From assembly GCA_964433675.1 (NCBI GenBank), contig CAYSSJ010000012.1, positions 17,304 through 81,303 of the forward strand: a DNA stretch of 64,000 nucleotides, written 5' to 3'. This stretch comes from CAYSSJ01 sp964433675. GTDB taxonomy: Bacteria; Cloacimonadota; Cloacimonadia; Cloacimonadales; TCS61. Under the pieces are notes generated by a model that had not been told where the DNA came from, did no database searches, and saw only the letters and a program-made list of their open reading frames with translations. The first letter of the stretch is position 1, and the number at the start of each line of letters is the position of its first letter. Below are positions 8,468 to 17,622 of the stretch, piece by piece. A program made the translations under genes and the position numbers.

Positions 8468-9475
8468 ATGCAAGTGTTAGTTACCGGTGGAGCCGGATAT
8501 ATTGGCAGTCATACCTGTGTGGTATTATTGGAAGCCGGTTATGAAGTGGTAGTCGTGGATAATCTTTGCAACAGCAAAGAGGAATCTTTGCGGCGGGTGG
8601 AAGAAATTACCGGCAAAAAGGTAATCTTTCACAAAATGGATCTCTTGGATAAAGCAGCACTTCGGGAAGTCTTCTCCCGATACGATCTCGAAGCGGTGAT
8701 CCATTTCGCCGGGCTTAAAGCTGTAGGTGAATCTGTCGAGAAACCACTTCTGTATTATCACAACAATGTGGTGAGCAGTATCATATTGAGTGAGCTTATG
8801 CTCGAATTCGGTGTGGACAAGATCGTATTTAGTTCCTCAGCAACGGTATATGGTGATCCCGAAACAGTACCACTCACCGAAGATTGCCCCTGCGATCCGC
8901 TCAATCCTTATGGCAGAACCAAATACATGATAGAACAGATCCTTTCTGATATCAGTAGTGCAAATCCCGATTTTGCTGTTTCCTTGCTGCGCTATTTCAA
9001 TCCGATCGGGGCTCATAGTTCGGGTAAGATAGGCGAAGATCCGCATGGCATTCCCAATAATCTTCTACCGTTTGTTTCCCAAGTAGCAGTCGGAAAACTA
9101 TCCCAACTATCTATCTTCGGGGACGATTATCCCACCAAAGATGGTACCGGTGTGAGAGACTATATCCATGTGATGGATTTAGCCGATGGTCATATCAAGG
9201 CTTTGGAGAGACTACAAAAATCTGCCGGCACTCAGATTTATAATCTCGGTTGTGGCAGAGGATATAGCGTACTCGAAGTAGTGGAAGCATTCGAAAAGAT
9301 CAGCGGTAGGAAGATACCGAGAAAATTCGCTGACCGTCGATCCGGCGATGTGGCAGCTATATGGGCAGATGCATCCAGAGCGGAAAATGAACTGGGCTGG
9401 AAAGCGGAGCGCAATCTGGAAGATATGTGCAGAGATAGCTGGCGATGGCAGAGTAAAAATCCGCAAGGCTATTGA
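8468..9475 (+). CDS. galE: UDP-glucose 4-epimerase
   Basis: 335 residues, full length for GalE. It interconverts UDP-glucose and UDP-galactose in the cytosol, feeding envelope polysaccharide synthesis. The NAD-binding TGGAGYIGSH motif is at residues 7-16; the catalytic serine is in FSSSATVYG and the YxxxK pair in NPYGRTKYM. RYFNPIGAH and the RDYIHVMDLA substrate-loop motif follow. GGAGG (8459-8463) precedes the ATG. Base composition returns to the genome-like level here, marking the right edge of the AT-rich block. Confidence 0.96.
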   Translation: MQVLVTGGAGYIGSHTCVVLLEAGYEVVVVDNLCNSKEESLRRVEEITGKKVIFHKMDLLDKAALREVFSRYDLEAVIHFAGLKAVGESVEKPLLYYHNNVVSSIILSELMLEFGVDKIVFSSSATVYGDPETVPLTEDCPCDPLNPYGRTKYMIEQILSDISSANPDFAVSLLRYFNPIGAHSSGKIGEDPHGIPNNLLPFVSQVAVGKLSQLSIFGDDYPTKDGTGVRDYIHVMDLADGHIKALERLQKSAGTQIYNLGCGRGYSVLEVVEAFEKISGRKIPRKFADRRSGDVAAIWADASRAENELGWKAERNLEDMCRDSWRWQSKNPQGY

Positions 9476-9504
9476 AAAAAAGACCGTACTTCTGCCCGTA
9501 TCAT

Positions 9505-9533
9505 TTGACAAAAGTAAGAACAAAAAGTAAATT
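9505..9533 (+). promoter_or_regulatory. Sigma-70-type promoter upstream of the cupin gene
   Basis: TTGACA (9505-9510), a 17-base spacer and TAAATT (9528-9533, four of six matches to TATAAT) lie 31 bases before the cupin start. The perfect -35 and ideal spacing make it one of the better promoter candidates in the window. It would drive the cupin, MBL-fold and epimerase genes. Confidence 0.5.
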
Positions 9534-9563
9534 GTCTAAAAAAATACAAAAGGAAGGTGTTTT

Positions 9564-9881
9564 ATGAAAACCTCGGAAATTGCTGATTTGAAGCAATTGA
9601 TAGATTACCAGACTAGTGCGGTCGTTAGCTCCACTCTTATAGACAAACAGGTTGGTACTGTCACATTGTTCGCCTTCGATAAGGATCAGGCACTGAGCGA
9701 ACACACAGCGCCGTATGATGCTTTGGTTCAGATTGTGGAAGGAAAAGCGCTGGTTACCATCGCTGATGAAGAGTTTCCTCTCCAAGCGGGTGAAGTGATC
9801 ATCATGCCTGCCAATATCCCTCATGCAGTAAAAGCAGTCGAGAAGTTCAAAATGTTGCTGGTAATGATCCGATCGAAATAA
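9564..9881 (+). CDS. Small cupin-domain protein
   Basis: 105 residues forming one cupin beta barrel. The metal-binding motif 1 region (EHTAPYDALVQIVEG) and motif 2 (PANIPHAVKAVEKF) are visible. The first has H and E positions, while the usual HxH is reduced to one His. This group is widespread in anaerobes and its members often have no proven substrate. AAGGAAGG is the ribosome site. The stop touches the start of the MBL-fold gene (shared base 9881), so the two are translationally coupled. The specific role is unknown. Confidence 0.8.
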   Translation: MKTSEIADLKQLIDYQTSAVVSSTLIDKQVGTVTLFAFDKDQALSEHTAPYDALVQIVEGKALVTIADEEFPLQAGEVIIMPANIPHAVKAVEKFKMLLVMIRSK

Positions 9882-10489
9882 TGACACAGGTATTTTTGCT
9901 CACCGAAGGATATGCCACCTATAAAGATGGCTTCTGGCAAGCTTCTTCATCATCTGTATTGGTGGATGTTGACGAATACAAGATCCTCATCGATCCGGGA
10001 GCAAATGAAAAAGCATTAGTTGATTCACTTAAACAGCTAAGTATCTGTGCAGACGAGACCGATATGATCTTTCTCACACACAAGCATCTCGATCATATAG
10101 CATTGCTTAGCATGTTCACAAATGTGCCAATCTGTGACGGCAGCACTCTGCTTCAGGGTGACAAAATGACAATCTGCTCAAAGTATGTTCCCCAAACCGA
10201 TATCGAGATCATTCATACACCGGGACATTGTCATGAGCATTACTCATTGCTGGTACAAACTCCCCAAAAAGCAATAGCGATAGTCGGTGATCTTTTTTGG
10301 TGGCAAGCCGGGCAGAAGCCGGAAGATATGATAAACTCCGAAGATCCATTAGCAGTGGATACGGAGTTATTAAAAAAGAATAGAAAAACTATCTGCGAGA
10401 GAGCGGATGTAATAATTCCCGGACATGGCAAGCCGTTTTTAACTTCTGATTTCTCAGAGATTATAGTTGATAAGGGAGGTATATTGTGA
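9881..10489 (+). CDS. Metallo-beta-lactamase-fold hydrolase (MBLAC1-like)
   Basis: 202 residues with the MBL-fold metal motif THKHLDHIAL (HxHxDH variant KHLDH), a distal HTPGHCHEHYSL histidine, GDLFWW aspartate and IIPGHGKPF histidine. This is a compact single-domain hydrolase close to the MBLAC1 group. The substrate is not predictable; glyoxalase II-like thioesters, nucleotides or sulfur compounds are all possible. It overlaps the upstream cupin by one base and the downstream epimerase by four (GTGA), indicating a tight operon. Confidence 0.85.
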   Translation: MTQVFLLTEGYATYKDGFWQASSSSVLVDVDEYKILIDPGANEKALVDSLKQLSICADETDMIFLTHKHLDHIALLSMFTNVPICDGSTLLQGDKMTICSKYVPQTDIEIIHTPGHCHEHYSLLVQTPQKAIAIVGDLFWWQAGQKPEDMINSEDPLAVDTELLKKNRKTICERADVIIPGHGKPFLTSDFSEIIVDKGGIL

Positions 10490-11451
10490 CTGTGTTGCTT
10501 ACCGGTTGCGCCGGTTTTATCGGATCACATCTAACTCAAAGGTTATTGCAGGATGGGCATAGAGTGATCGGAGTGGATAATTTTAGTGATTTCTACTCAC
10601 CTACACTGAAGTATGAGAATATGGAATGCTGTCTGAAACATGAACGTTTTCATTTGAACAAGATCGATATCCGCGATTATGAGAGTTTGGTGAAACTACT
10701 CTCCCGATATGAAGTGGATATGATAGTACATATAGCGGCGATGGCGGGGGTGAGACCCTCGATTGCGCATCCTCTCGATTATCATGATGTAAATGTGAAT
10801 GGTACGGTAGCTCTTTTGGAAGCCTGCCATCAATTTGATATCAAATCATTCATCTTTGCTTCTTCATCTTCGGTGTATGGTAACAATGCAAAAGTCCCAT
10901 TTTCCGAATCCGATCCAGTGGACAATCCGATTTCTCCCTATGCTGCCTCCAAAAAAGCCGGTGAGCTGATCTGTCATACCTATCATCATCTATATGATAT
11001 CTCCACAATCTGCTTACGGTTTTTCACGGTTTACGGTCCCAGACAACGACCGGATCTCGCCATTCGCTCATTCAGCGAGAAGATGCTGAAAGGTGAACCT
11101 ATCCCGGTTTATGGTGATGGCTCTACCCAAAGGGATTATACTTATATAGAGGACATCATCAATGGGGTGATGGCTGCTATCGCTTATGTCCGCGGAGAGC
11201 AGGTCTATGATATATTTAATTTGGGTAATTCGAAGACTATCCCACTCAAAACTATGATCTCTACATTGGAAAAAGCTCTTGGAATCAAAGCGAAAAAGCA
11301 AGAGCTTCCTATGCAACCGGGTGATGTGACCCGCACTTATGCAGATATCGAGAAAAGCATGCGTGTGTTGGGATATGATCCGCAGACTGATTTTGAGACA
11401 GGAATCGAGAAGTTCGTCTCCTGGCTAAAGAAGCGAGAGATGAATACTTAG
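10486..11451 (+). CDS. NAD-dependent nucleotide-sugar epimerase (UDP-glucuronate 4-epimerase-like)
   Basis: 321 residues of the extended short-chain dehydrogenase family. Rossmann motif TGCAGFIGSH is at residues 6-15, the SSSSVYG catalytic serine near 126, and SPYAASKKAGE holds the YxxxK. RFFTVYGPRQRPDLA and RDYTYIEDI are characteristic of the UDP-glucuronate/UDP-galacturonate 4-epimerase branch. The GTG start at 10486 is supported by AAGGGAGG at 10472-10479 and a GTGA overlap with the MBL-fold gene. The 3' end overlaps the convergent arsM by four bases. Likely supplies uronic acid sugars for envelope glycans. Confidence 0.88.
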   Translation: MTVLLTGCAGFIGSHLTQRLLQDGHRVIGVDNFSDFYSPTLKYENMECCLKHERFHLNKIDIRDYESLVKLLSRYEVDMIVHIAAMAGVRPSIAHPLDYHDVNVNGTVALLEACHQFDIKSFIFASSSSVYGNNAKVPFSESDPVDNPISPYAASKKAGELICHTYHHLYDISTICLRFFTVYGPRQRPDLAIRSFSEKMLKGEPIPVYGDGSTQRDYTYIEDIINGVMAAIAYVRGEQVYDIFNLGNSKTIPLKTMISTLEKALGIKAKKQELPMQPGDVTRTYADIEKSMRVLGYDPQTDFETGIEKFVSWLKKREMNT

Positions 11452-12233
11452 CGCTTCTGAGCTTTGATAATGGCAGAAGCGACGAAATCTTCTGCTTTAC
11501 TGCCAGGGAACCAATCTTTAATCATAGTTTTGCTTGTTCCGATCAGGTCGATCTGAATTCCGCTAAAATTGCTATTGATAAGATAAGTTTCCAACTCATC
11601 TAAACTGGCAGCTCCGGCAACGCAGCCGGTATATTTCTCCAAATCTTTTTTTATCTCTTCTGGAAGCTCTGTGGCAGCTATGATATCGGTGATCGCCAGC
11701 CGACCACCTTTTTTAAGCACTCGGTAAATCTCATCAAATACTGTCTGCTTATCTGTAGATAAGTTTATCACGCAATTGGAAATAACAACATCAATGGAAT
11801 TATCGGTAATTGGTAGATGCTCGATCTCTCCCAAGCGAAATTCTATATTAGTAGAATTATATTCACGCGCATTATCTCGAGCCAACTTGATCATCTCACG
11901 GGTCATATCGATACCGATAACATTGCCTTTTTCACCGACTTTTTCTGCTGCCAGAAAGCAATCTATCCCGCCGCCGCAACCTAAGTCCAACACCGTTTCT
12001 CCCGATTTGAGCCCGGCTATCAAGATAGGATTACCGCATCCCAAACCGCTTTTGGCTCCTTCCGGAATGGAACTCAGTTCATCAGAAGGATAGCCGGTTT
12101 GAGTGAGATTGTTTTTGGCTGGTTGGCTCGGAGAGCAACATGATTGACTGCAACCACAGTTATTATTGTCTGAATTGGCAATCTGAGAATATTTCTTTCT
12201 TACCTGTTCTTTGATATCTTGTTTATCACTCAT
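11448..12233 (-). CDS. arsM: Arsenite S-adenosylmethionine methyltransferase
   Basis: A SAM-dependent methyltransferase that methylates trivalent arsenic. The SAM-binding motif VLDLGCGGGIDCF is clear, followed by GIDMTREMI. Candidate arsenic-binding cysteines occur in GLGCGNP, the VISNCVIN motif and YTGCVAGA. A Cys-rich N-terminal stretch (NCGCSQSCCS) is present. The ATG at 12233 has GAGG six bases upstream, so the ATG at 12245 and GTG at 12251 are less likely. It is the last gene of the minus-strand operon coming from tdk; no arsenic regulator or pump is nearby. Confidence 0.9.
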   Translation of the reverse strand: MSDKQDIKEQVRKKYSQIANSDNNNCGCSQSCCSPSQPAKNNLTQTGYPSDELSSIPEGAKSGLGCGNPILIAGLKSGETVLDLGCGGGIDCFLAAEKVGEKGNVIGIDMTREMIKLARDNAREYNSTNIEFRLGEIEHLPITDNSIDVVISNCVINLSTDKQTVFDEIYRVLKKGGRLAITDIIAATELPEEIKKDLEKYTGCVAGAASLDELETYLINSNFSGIQIDLIGTSKTMIKDWFPGSKAEDFVASAIIKAQKR

Positions 12234-12293
12234 ATCTAACCTCATTATCACAAGGGATGCTATAGAGTCTTGCTTCCCTCGAAAAATCTTTGT

Positions 12294-13136
12294 TTAGAAT
12301 CCGTATCCCAAACCGATATGGTGAGTGCCACCCAATACTGCATGCGAGCTGAAGCCGTAATCTACAGTAGCATCGTAAAGTGAGAATGAAGCACCCATGG
12401 TAATGCTCGCCGGTCTGTTGCGGGCGCCGATTCTTACTGTCATCATCTCTACTACTTTAGCTTCCACGCCGGCATGGTACTGAGTTTCATCCGCAAATGG
12501 TTTGCGTAGTTCAAATGCTGTAGTAACTCCCGGATAGGGGATGTAGGCAATTCCGCAGGCAAGCATTTGCGGTAGTTCATGTGAATTTTCCTCACCCATA
12601 GCGGGATTATTTATATTCTTCACAGTGAAACCGGCATAAGTTCTGCCATGTAGGATAGCCAAAGCACCCAAGTTCAGTCCCATCGCTGTCTGATTGCCCA
12701 TCCCTTCAAAACTGAGATGATAGAGATTGGCACTATAACCGAAAAAGAGCGAGGTATGAATATCTTCTAAGATAGTAAAAGCATGGGAAAGGGAATAAGT
12801 TTTTTCCGATGTGAGTGAAACATTCATATACTCCACATCAAAAGATTGGATTCCTATCCCCACAGTTCCCCATTTCTTGGGAAGCTCCATACTCATACCG
12901 ATGGTATTGAGCACTTGAAAATCGTTGTTGAACAGTCTGGAATAGCTGGCTTTTAGATTATTCTTCGCCAATTTGAGTCCGGCAGGATTATAAAAGATAG
13001 CATAAGCGTCGTCGCTATGTGAATAGAAAGCGCCACCCATACTACGAGCACGAGGTGAAACATCCAGATCATCAAAACTGGCAAATAGCATACTGCAGAC
13101 GAAAAGAGCGGTGATAATTATTATTAATCGTTTCAT
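12294..13136 (-). CDS. PorV/PorQ-like outer-membrane beta-barrel protein
   Basis: 280 residues with a signal peptide ending near LFAS and a typical start of the mature protein, SPRARSMGGAF, which together with DDAYAIFYNPAGL is the hallmark of the PorV/PorQ (FadL-like) barrel family. The rest alternates in beta strands and ends in an aromatic-terminated strand (GLGYGF), typical for outer-membrane insertion. In Bacteroidetes PorV shuttles cargo of type IX secretion; here the window also contains proteins with C-terminal sorting-like tails, but no core type IX gene. It sits directly downstream of the OB-fold protein gene. Confidence 0.85.
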   Translation of the reverse strand: MKRLIIIITALFVCSMLFASFDDLDVSPRARSMGGAFYSHSDDAYAIFYNPAGLKLAKNNLKASYSRLFNNDFQVLNTIGMSMELPKKWGTVGIGIQSFDVEYMNVSLTSEKTYSLSHAFTILEDIHTSLFFGYSANLYHLSFEGMGNQTAMGLNLGALAILHGRTYAGFTVKNINNPAMGEENSHELPQMLACGIAYIPYPGVTTAFELRKPFADETQYHAGVEAKVVEMMTVRIGARNRPASITMGASFSLYDATVDYGFSSHAVLGGTHHIGLGYGF

Positions 13137-13146
13137 AACTTTACCT

Positions 13147-14730
13147 CTATTTCAATTTTGTACCGATAACGATAGGTACTTTTGCGGTTTTCTTGGTTCC
13201 TGTATCTACATCGATAACTTCCAGATGACAGATATACATTCCGATAGGTTGAATTTGACCGGCTCGGTTACGTCCATCCCAATGATAGTAGTTGATACCG
13301 TCCTGAGCGGTAAGTATCTCATTTTTGGGTGTATAGACGAGTTTGCCTTCTGCGTTATAAATACGTAGTATGGCTTTGTTACCTGAACGGGAGTGATAAC
13401 CGATCTCGAATGTCTCTCCGTGGGAAGGGTTGAACGGTTTCGGCTTAACCCGAATCAAAGCTTCATGAGTGCGCACCGGATAGGTATATTGTGCCAGGTC
13501 ATATTCTATGGAGACAAGGTCGTCATCATCGATAGCATAAGCTCCGATAGAGACCAAAGTCCCACCTTTTTGACCGGGAATGACACCTTCATAAGTATCG
13601 GTCTGTCCGACCTGTTCCAAATCAGCTTCATGAATAGTGCTGCCATGGTTGAGAGTGTAGAGCAGCTTGGTATCTATTACTTCGCCATCTGTATCGTAGA
13701 TCCGGACGGTTACTTCGAGCGAATCACCCGGTTCAGGTTGATTATGCGTCATATTTTCGATAATCGGCGATCTGTCTCGAACTGTTATGCGTAGAAATTC
13801 ACTTTGTCCGGTATTGCCATCGTCGTCGGTAGCACGGATACGGATGATATAGTTGTCTTCTACCTCCGTAATGGTATCCATTGCAGGGAGGGTATAACGG
13901 TATTGATTGTTTCCGATATGTTCCATCGCCACATCATCCAGCTCTTCATCTTCCGATTCCAACCAATACTTCATCCTTACGCTCTGCACAAATCCGTCGA
14001 AATCTATCACAGTTGCAGTTACGATAACCTCTTCGTCTATAAACGGAATTTCCGGATTCCAACTAACATCTTGAACTACAGGATCGGTGATATCTATACG
14101 GATATCTTCTTCATAGCCCGGCAGAAGCTGACCGGCATTTCCATAAAAACTGCCCGCACCATCAGCTGTGATCGGGATACCGGCAGTCAGATTGTCCAGA
14201 TCAATTCCGGTTGTATCCCATACCCGGATAGTGATACGCTCGCCGTATTCATCTTCTATATTAACATTGGTTCCACCACCGGCATGGTAAGGATCTTCGT
14301 ACAATGTTCCCGATACACTGATCATCGTTCCTTCCCATACATCAAAGTTCTGCGCTTCTTCGATAGAGAGTGGTATTACCGGATGATCCAGACCAGTTTC
14401 CAAAACCGTGTAAGAAAAATCAACGATCTCCAGAACACCGGCATACAGCTCCACTTCACCGGTTACGGCTAATTTGGCGCCGCGAACGATGTCCTGATAG
14501 GGAGCGACGCTATAATCGAACAGCATGATGCCTCTTTCGGAGTCATCCTGTATATAGGCTCGTAGTTGGTTATTGTGGATCACACCATGACCAATAGTTA
14601 CGATTCCTTCTATACTAACGATTTCACCGATATAACTACTCTCATTTTCTCGTATTTCTGCTATGGGGATAACATCCTGAGCATTTATAATAACGGGTAA
14701 GAGCAGCAGAATTAATAAAATATACTTCAT
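13147..14730 (-). CDS. Exported OB-fold/Ig-like protein with FlgD-type C-terminal domain
   Basis: 527 residues. A signal peptide ends near INAQ. Residues ~20-210 hold two OB-fold-like units (IGEIVSIEGIVTIG, then WEGTMISVSGTLY), like exported nucleic-acid-binding OB domains of secreted nucleases, but no nuclease domain follows. Two Ig-like beta-sandwich segments come next (VTATVIDFDG, VTVRIYDTDG). The C-terminus resembles an FlgD Ig-like fold (NPSHGETFEIGY, LRIYNAEGKLVY, YYHWDGRNRAGQ, GMYICHLEV). It overlaps lspA by four bases. Function is not known; a secreted scaffold or DNA-associated protein is possible. Confidence 0.72.
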   Translation of the reverse strand: MKYILLILLLLPVIINAQDVIPIAEIRENESSYIGEIVSIEGIVTIGHGVIHNNQLRAYIQDDSERGIMLFDYSVAPYQDIVRGAKLAVTGEVELYAGVLEIVDFSYTVLETGLDHPVIPLSIEEAQNFDVWEGTMISVSGTLYEDPYHAGGGTNVNIEDEYGERITIRVWDTTGIDLDNLTAGIPITADGAGSFYGNAGQLLPGYEEDIRIDITDPVVQDVSWNPEIPFIDEEVIVTATVIDFDGFVQSVRMKYWLESEDEELDDVAMEHIGNNQYRYTLPAMDTITEVEDNYIIRIRATDDDGNTGQSEFLRITVRDRSPIIENMTHNQPEPGDSLEVTVRIYDTDGEVIDTKLLYTLNHGSTIHEADLEQVGQTDTYEGVIPGQKGGTLVSIGAYAIDDDDLVSIEYDLAQYTYPVRTHEALIRVKPKPFNPSHGETFEIGYHSRSGNKAILRIYNAEGKLVYTPKNEILTAQDGINYYHWDGRNRAGQIQPIGMYICHLEVIDVDTGTKKTAKVPIVIGTKLK

Positions 14731-15215
14731 TGTTCCTCCACTTTTTTATTGCTGTCAAAGACAGCTTTGATCACTATGAGCACTACAGCTACCACAATGG
14801 CACTATCTGCCAGGTTAAACACCGGCCAGCGCTCCATGATGAGATCGAAAAAATCCCACCATATGAAATCAGTTACACTACCGATAAGAATTCTGTCAAT
14901 CAAATTTCCAATCGCACCACCAATTATCATGGCAAAAGCCACCTGTTCTGTCTTCGAATCGCTCTTTTTGCTCATATAGATAATCAGCAGAATTATCAAT
15001 ACCGAGACAACTATAAAGAATATGCGGTTGAATAATTCCGAGCCGAACGACATACTGAAAGCAGCGCCGGTATTTTCTACATAAGTGAGCCAGAAGAAGG
15101 AATCGGTAATTTTGATCACTTCGTGTAATGCCATATAATGTCGCACGATCATCTTACTGATCTGATCCAACACGATGACAATGATCGCGGCTTTATAATA
15201 TGGCAAGAATTTCAT
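14727..15215 (-). CDS. lspA: Lipoprotein signal peptidase (signal peptidase II)
   Basis: 162 residues with four hydrophobic segments. It cleaves the signal peptide of diacylglyceryl-modified prolipoproteins in the inner membrane. The conserved DQISK, VENTGAAFS, GGAIGNLIDR and FNLADSAI motifs are all present, with the catalytic aspartates in GSVTDF and NLADS. The start overlaps the DksA-like gene by four bases and its end overlaps the OB-fold gene by four. At least two lipoproteins in the window (the C11 and M28 peptidases) would be substrates. Confidence 0.97.
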   Translation of the reverse strand: MKFLPYYKAAIIVIVLDQISKMIVRHYMALHEVIKITDSFFWLTYVENTGAAFSMSFGSELFNRIFFIVVSVLIILLIIYMSKKSDSKTEQVAFAMIIGGAIGNLIDRILIGSVTDFIWWDFFDLIMERWPVFNLADSAIVVAVVLIVIKAVFDSNKKVEEQ

Positions 15216-15619
15216 CTGCGTCTGTTATTGGTTTTTTGTTTATTTTCTTCTTGTGTTTTGCATTCTATACAAAATCGGGCATATGGCATTGCTTTTAGTC
15301 GTTTGGATGAAATTCTCTCACCACATATTTCACAGATCCCATATGACTTATCGTAGATCTTTCCCAAAGCCACATTGATTTTTTTCAGGGTTTTAAACTC
15401 CTGATTGAGCATCGATACTCTGAATTCTGATTCTGCAGTATCGCTACCATGATCAGCTTGATGGAGTGCATAAGAAGAAAGATCGCCGCTATTTTCTTTC
15501 GAACCCTTTTTTTGGATATCATTGATACTGTCGATCAACTTCTGAACTTCTTTTTTTTCTTTCATAAGCAACTTTTCATATTGCTCCAATTGCTTATTTG
15601 TTAATGGTTTTGCATCCAT
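15212..15619 (-). CDS. DksA/TraR-family zinc-finger protein
   Basis: 135 residues. A coiled-coil N-terminal half contains DHGSDTAESE, the counterpart of the acidic tip that enters the RNA polymerase secondary channel. The C-terminal zinc finger has CEICGERI and FCIECK. Members modulate transcription initiation, often with ppGpp. It is coupled to lspA by a four-base overlap, an arrangement common in several phyla. AGGAAGTG lies upstream of the ATG. Confidence 0.9.
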   Translation of the reverse strand: MDAKPLTNKQLEQYEKLLMKEKKEVQKLIDSINDIQKKGSKENSGDLSSYALHQADHGSDTAESEFRVSMLNQEFKTLKKINVALGKIYDKSYGICEICGERISSKRLKAMPYARFCIECKTQEENKQKTNNRRR

Positions 15620-15634
15620 AATTCACTTCCTTTA

Positions 15635-16447
15635 TTACATCGTTTTTATGACATTTAACAACAAATCATACAATTTCTCTTGAGCTTGCAATGCGGTTTG
15701 ATGTATCTCTTGTTGAGTATGAGATTTGCTGTGGAAAATATTGCTCATATTTGTTACTATAGACAATCCTAACACTTTCATACCGGCATGTATAGCTACG
15801 ATCGCTTCCGGGACGGTAGACATGCCGACTACATCAGCTCCGAGAGATGCCAGCATCTTGCATTCCGCTTGAGTTTCCATGCTGGGACCGGAAACTGCTG
15901 CATAAACACCGGATCTGAGAGGTATGCCATTTTCAGAGGCAGAATTAGCCACCCTCTCGCGCCAATCTTTATCGTAAGTATTATGCAGGCTGGGAAACCG
16001 CTCGCCTAGTTCGTCGTAGTTCCTGCCGATCAGAGGATTTGATCCCATCATATTGATGTGATCGGTAAGCATGACTATTTCACCGGGTTGGAAAGCCATG
16101 TTCAGACTACCGGCAGCATTGGTAAGAATTAGATTTTTAACACCCAATTTTTGTAAAACACGGATAGGGAAAGTTACTTCTTGCAATGAGTATCCCTCAT
16201 AATAATGGACTCTACCGATCATCACAGCTACCCGTTTGTCAAACATGCTACCTATCAATAGATTTCCTTTGTGTCCGGGAGCGGTAGAGACAGGAAAGCC
16301 GGGGATATCCTTGTAAGATATCTCTACATGCTCATGTAAAAGCTCTCTCAGATCGTTCAAGCCCGTACCCAATACAATAGCTATTTCGGGTGGAAAGGGG
16401 ATCTTCTCTTTCAAATATGCTGCTGCAGCGTTAATTTGGTTCAACAT
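15635..16447 (-). CDS. punA: Purine nucleoside phosphorylase (inosine/guanosine type)
   Basis: 270 residues of the trimeric PNP class. It phosphorolyses inosine and guanosine to free base and ribose-1-phosphate in purine salvage. Motifs: IVLGTGLNDL, phosphate-binding GFPVSTAPGHKG, GRVHYYEGY, LTNAAGSLN, SGPSMETQAE and the base-specificity region VGMSTVPEAIVA with Glu in the active site. It lies between the DksA-like gene and yggT in one operon; the tdk gene in the same operon fits a nucleoside-salvage theme. Confidence 0.95.
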   Translation of the reverse strand: MLNQINAAAAYLKEKIPFPPEIAIVLGTGLNDLRELLHEHVEISYKDIPGFPVSTAPGHKGNLLIGSMFDKRVAVMIGRVHYYEGYSLQEVTFPIRVLQKLGVKNLILTNAAGSLNMAFQPGEIVMLTDHINMMGSNPLIGRNYDELGERFPSLHNTYDKDWRERVANSASENGIPLRSGVYAAVSGPSMETQAECKMLASLGADVVGMSTVPEAIVAIHAGMKVLGLSIVTNMSNIFHSKSHTQQEIHQTALQAQEKLYDLLLNVIKTM

Positions 16448-16449
16448 GA

Positions 16450-16698
16450 TTACAAAGCTCCTATGATCATATTCTTTAGAAGTTGAAGCAGAATTATTAC
16501 AATCAGCGGCGAGAAATCTATGGTCATGGTCGGGATAAGCCGTCTGAACGGCGCCAGTACCGGTTCGGTTATTTGGATAAGCAGCTGATATATTGGGTTA
16601 TGCGGGTTGGCAGTGAACCAAGACATGATGGCTCTAATTATGATAACTATAATATAAAGATCTATCAATCTGACCAGTGCGAACATGATAAAATTCAT
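16450..16698 (-). CDS. YggT-family membrane protein
   Basis: 82 residues with two hydrophobic segments and the family motif RAIMSWF followed by NPIYQLLIQITEPVLAPFRRLIP. YggT proteins are small inner-membrane proteins linked to osmotic tolerance and envelope biogenesis in various bacteria, without a defined biochemical role. The start codon overlaps the stop region of tdk at base 16698 and its end is two bases from punA. Confidence 0.92.
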   Translation of the reverse strand: MNFIMFALVRLIDLYIIVIIIRAIMSWFTANPHNPIYQLLIQITEPVLAPFRRLIPTMTIDFSPLIVIILLQLLKNMIIGAL

Positions 16699-17258
16699 TA
16701 GCTGATTACCTCATGACAATTTCTGCAGCGCGCTTCATAAATATCATCGGCGCCGACTAATACTTTGGCTGATTCCTTTACCATTCTTTGCGTTCGGTTA
16801 GCCGGATTACCACAGCGAACACAGATAGCGGAAACTTTCTCGATATATTCTGCCACTGCTAAAAGCTGAGGCATAGGTCCAAATGGTTTACCGGTAAAAT
16901 CCTGATCCAGACCGGCAGCGATCACCCTTTTCCCCTCATCTGCCAAGGTATTGCAGACTTCGACGATCTCATCATCAAAAAACTGCACCTCATCTATGGC
17001 AATTATTTGGGTATCATCTTCTACTTTAGACAGGATCTCATCAGCAGAGGTAATGATCTCGGAGGCGGCTTTCATTTTGTTGTGTGAGACGATACAATCA
17101 TTTTCGTAGCGGATATCGATTTCCGGTTTGAAAACCTGGATCTTCTGTCTGGCATATTCAGCCCGGTGTATGCGCCTGATTAGCTCTTCAGTTTTACCAC
17201 TGAACATGCTGCCGCATATCACCTCTATCCAGCCGGTTTTGCTGTTGATAATATTCAT
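16698..17258 (-). CDS. tdk: Thymidine kinase (type II)
   Basis: 186 residues. It phosphorylates thymidine with ATP for salvage. Walker A is GSMFSGKTEEL, Walker B IAIDEVQFFDD, and the zinc-binding lasso has CVRCGNPA and CRNCHE. The lid segment AGLDQDFTGKPFG is conserved. The ATG at 17258 is preferred because GAGGAGA lies seven bases upstream; an in-frame GTG at 17282 would precede that ribosome site. It is the first gene of a minus-strand operon reaching to arsM. A TTGACA (minus strand, 17304-17309) may be part of its promoter. Confidence 0.95.
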   Translation of the reverse strand: MNIINSKTGWIEVICGSMFSGKTEELIRRIHRAEYARQKIQVFKPEIDIRYENDCIVSHNKMKAASEIITSADEILSKVEDDTQIIAIDEVQFFDDEIVEVCNTLADEGKRVIAAGLDQDFTGKPFGPMPQLLAVAEYIEKVSAICVRCGNPANRTQRMVKESAKVLVGADDIYEARCRNCHEVIS

Positions 17259-17622
17259 TGCTATTTCTCCTCGACGAAACACTTGTTAGACTATGCAGTT
17301 TTGTGTCAATGATTTTGTCTGACCATGCCTGCCGAGACGCTCAGAGTGCATAACAAACGGAGCTGCTTCCTCTTCAAAACCTTCTTATATTATTATTTTG
17401 TATCATTTGGTAAGCTGGTTTTGCTTTACATTATATGTATCAGATACAATTAAATGCTGAATTCCCGATAGTGAAAGAGTGTAGGCAGTCTTGATAAATA
17501 ACAAAACACTAAACCGTTTTTGAAGTTCAAATAGGCTTAGTGACAGATATTGAGAAAAAATGAATTGACTTATCATGCAGGGATATGCAAATTGCCAAAA
17601 AAAGAATAAATGGAGGAACTTT
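17259..17622. other. Divergent intergenic region between tdk and buk
   Basis: About 360 bases between divergently transcribed genes with only short unsupported frames. It should hold promoters in both directions: TTGACA on the minus strand at 17304-17309 toward tdk, and TTGACT at 17563-17568 toward buk. Neither has a good -10. No structured RNA was recognised. Confidence 0.4.
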
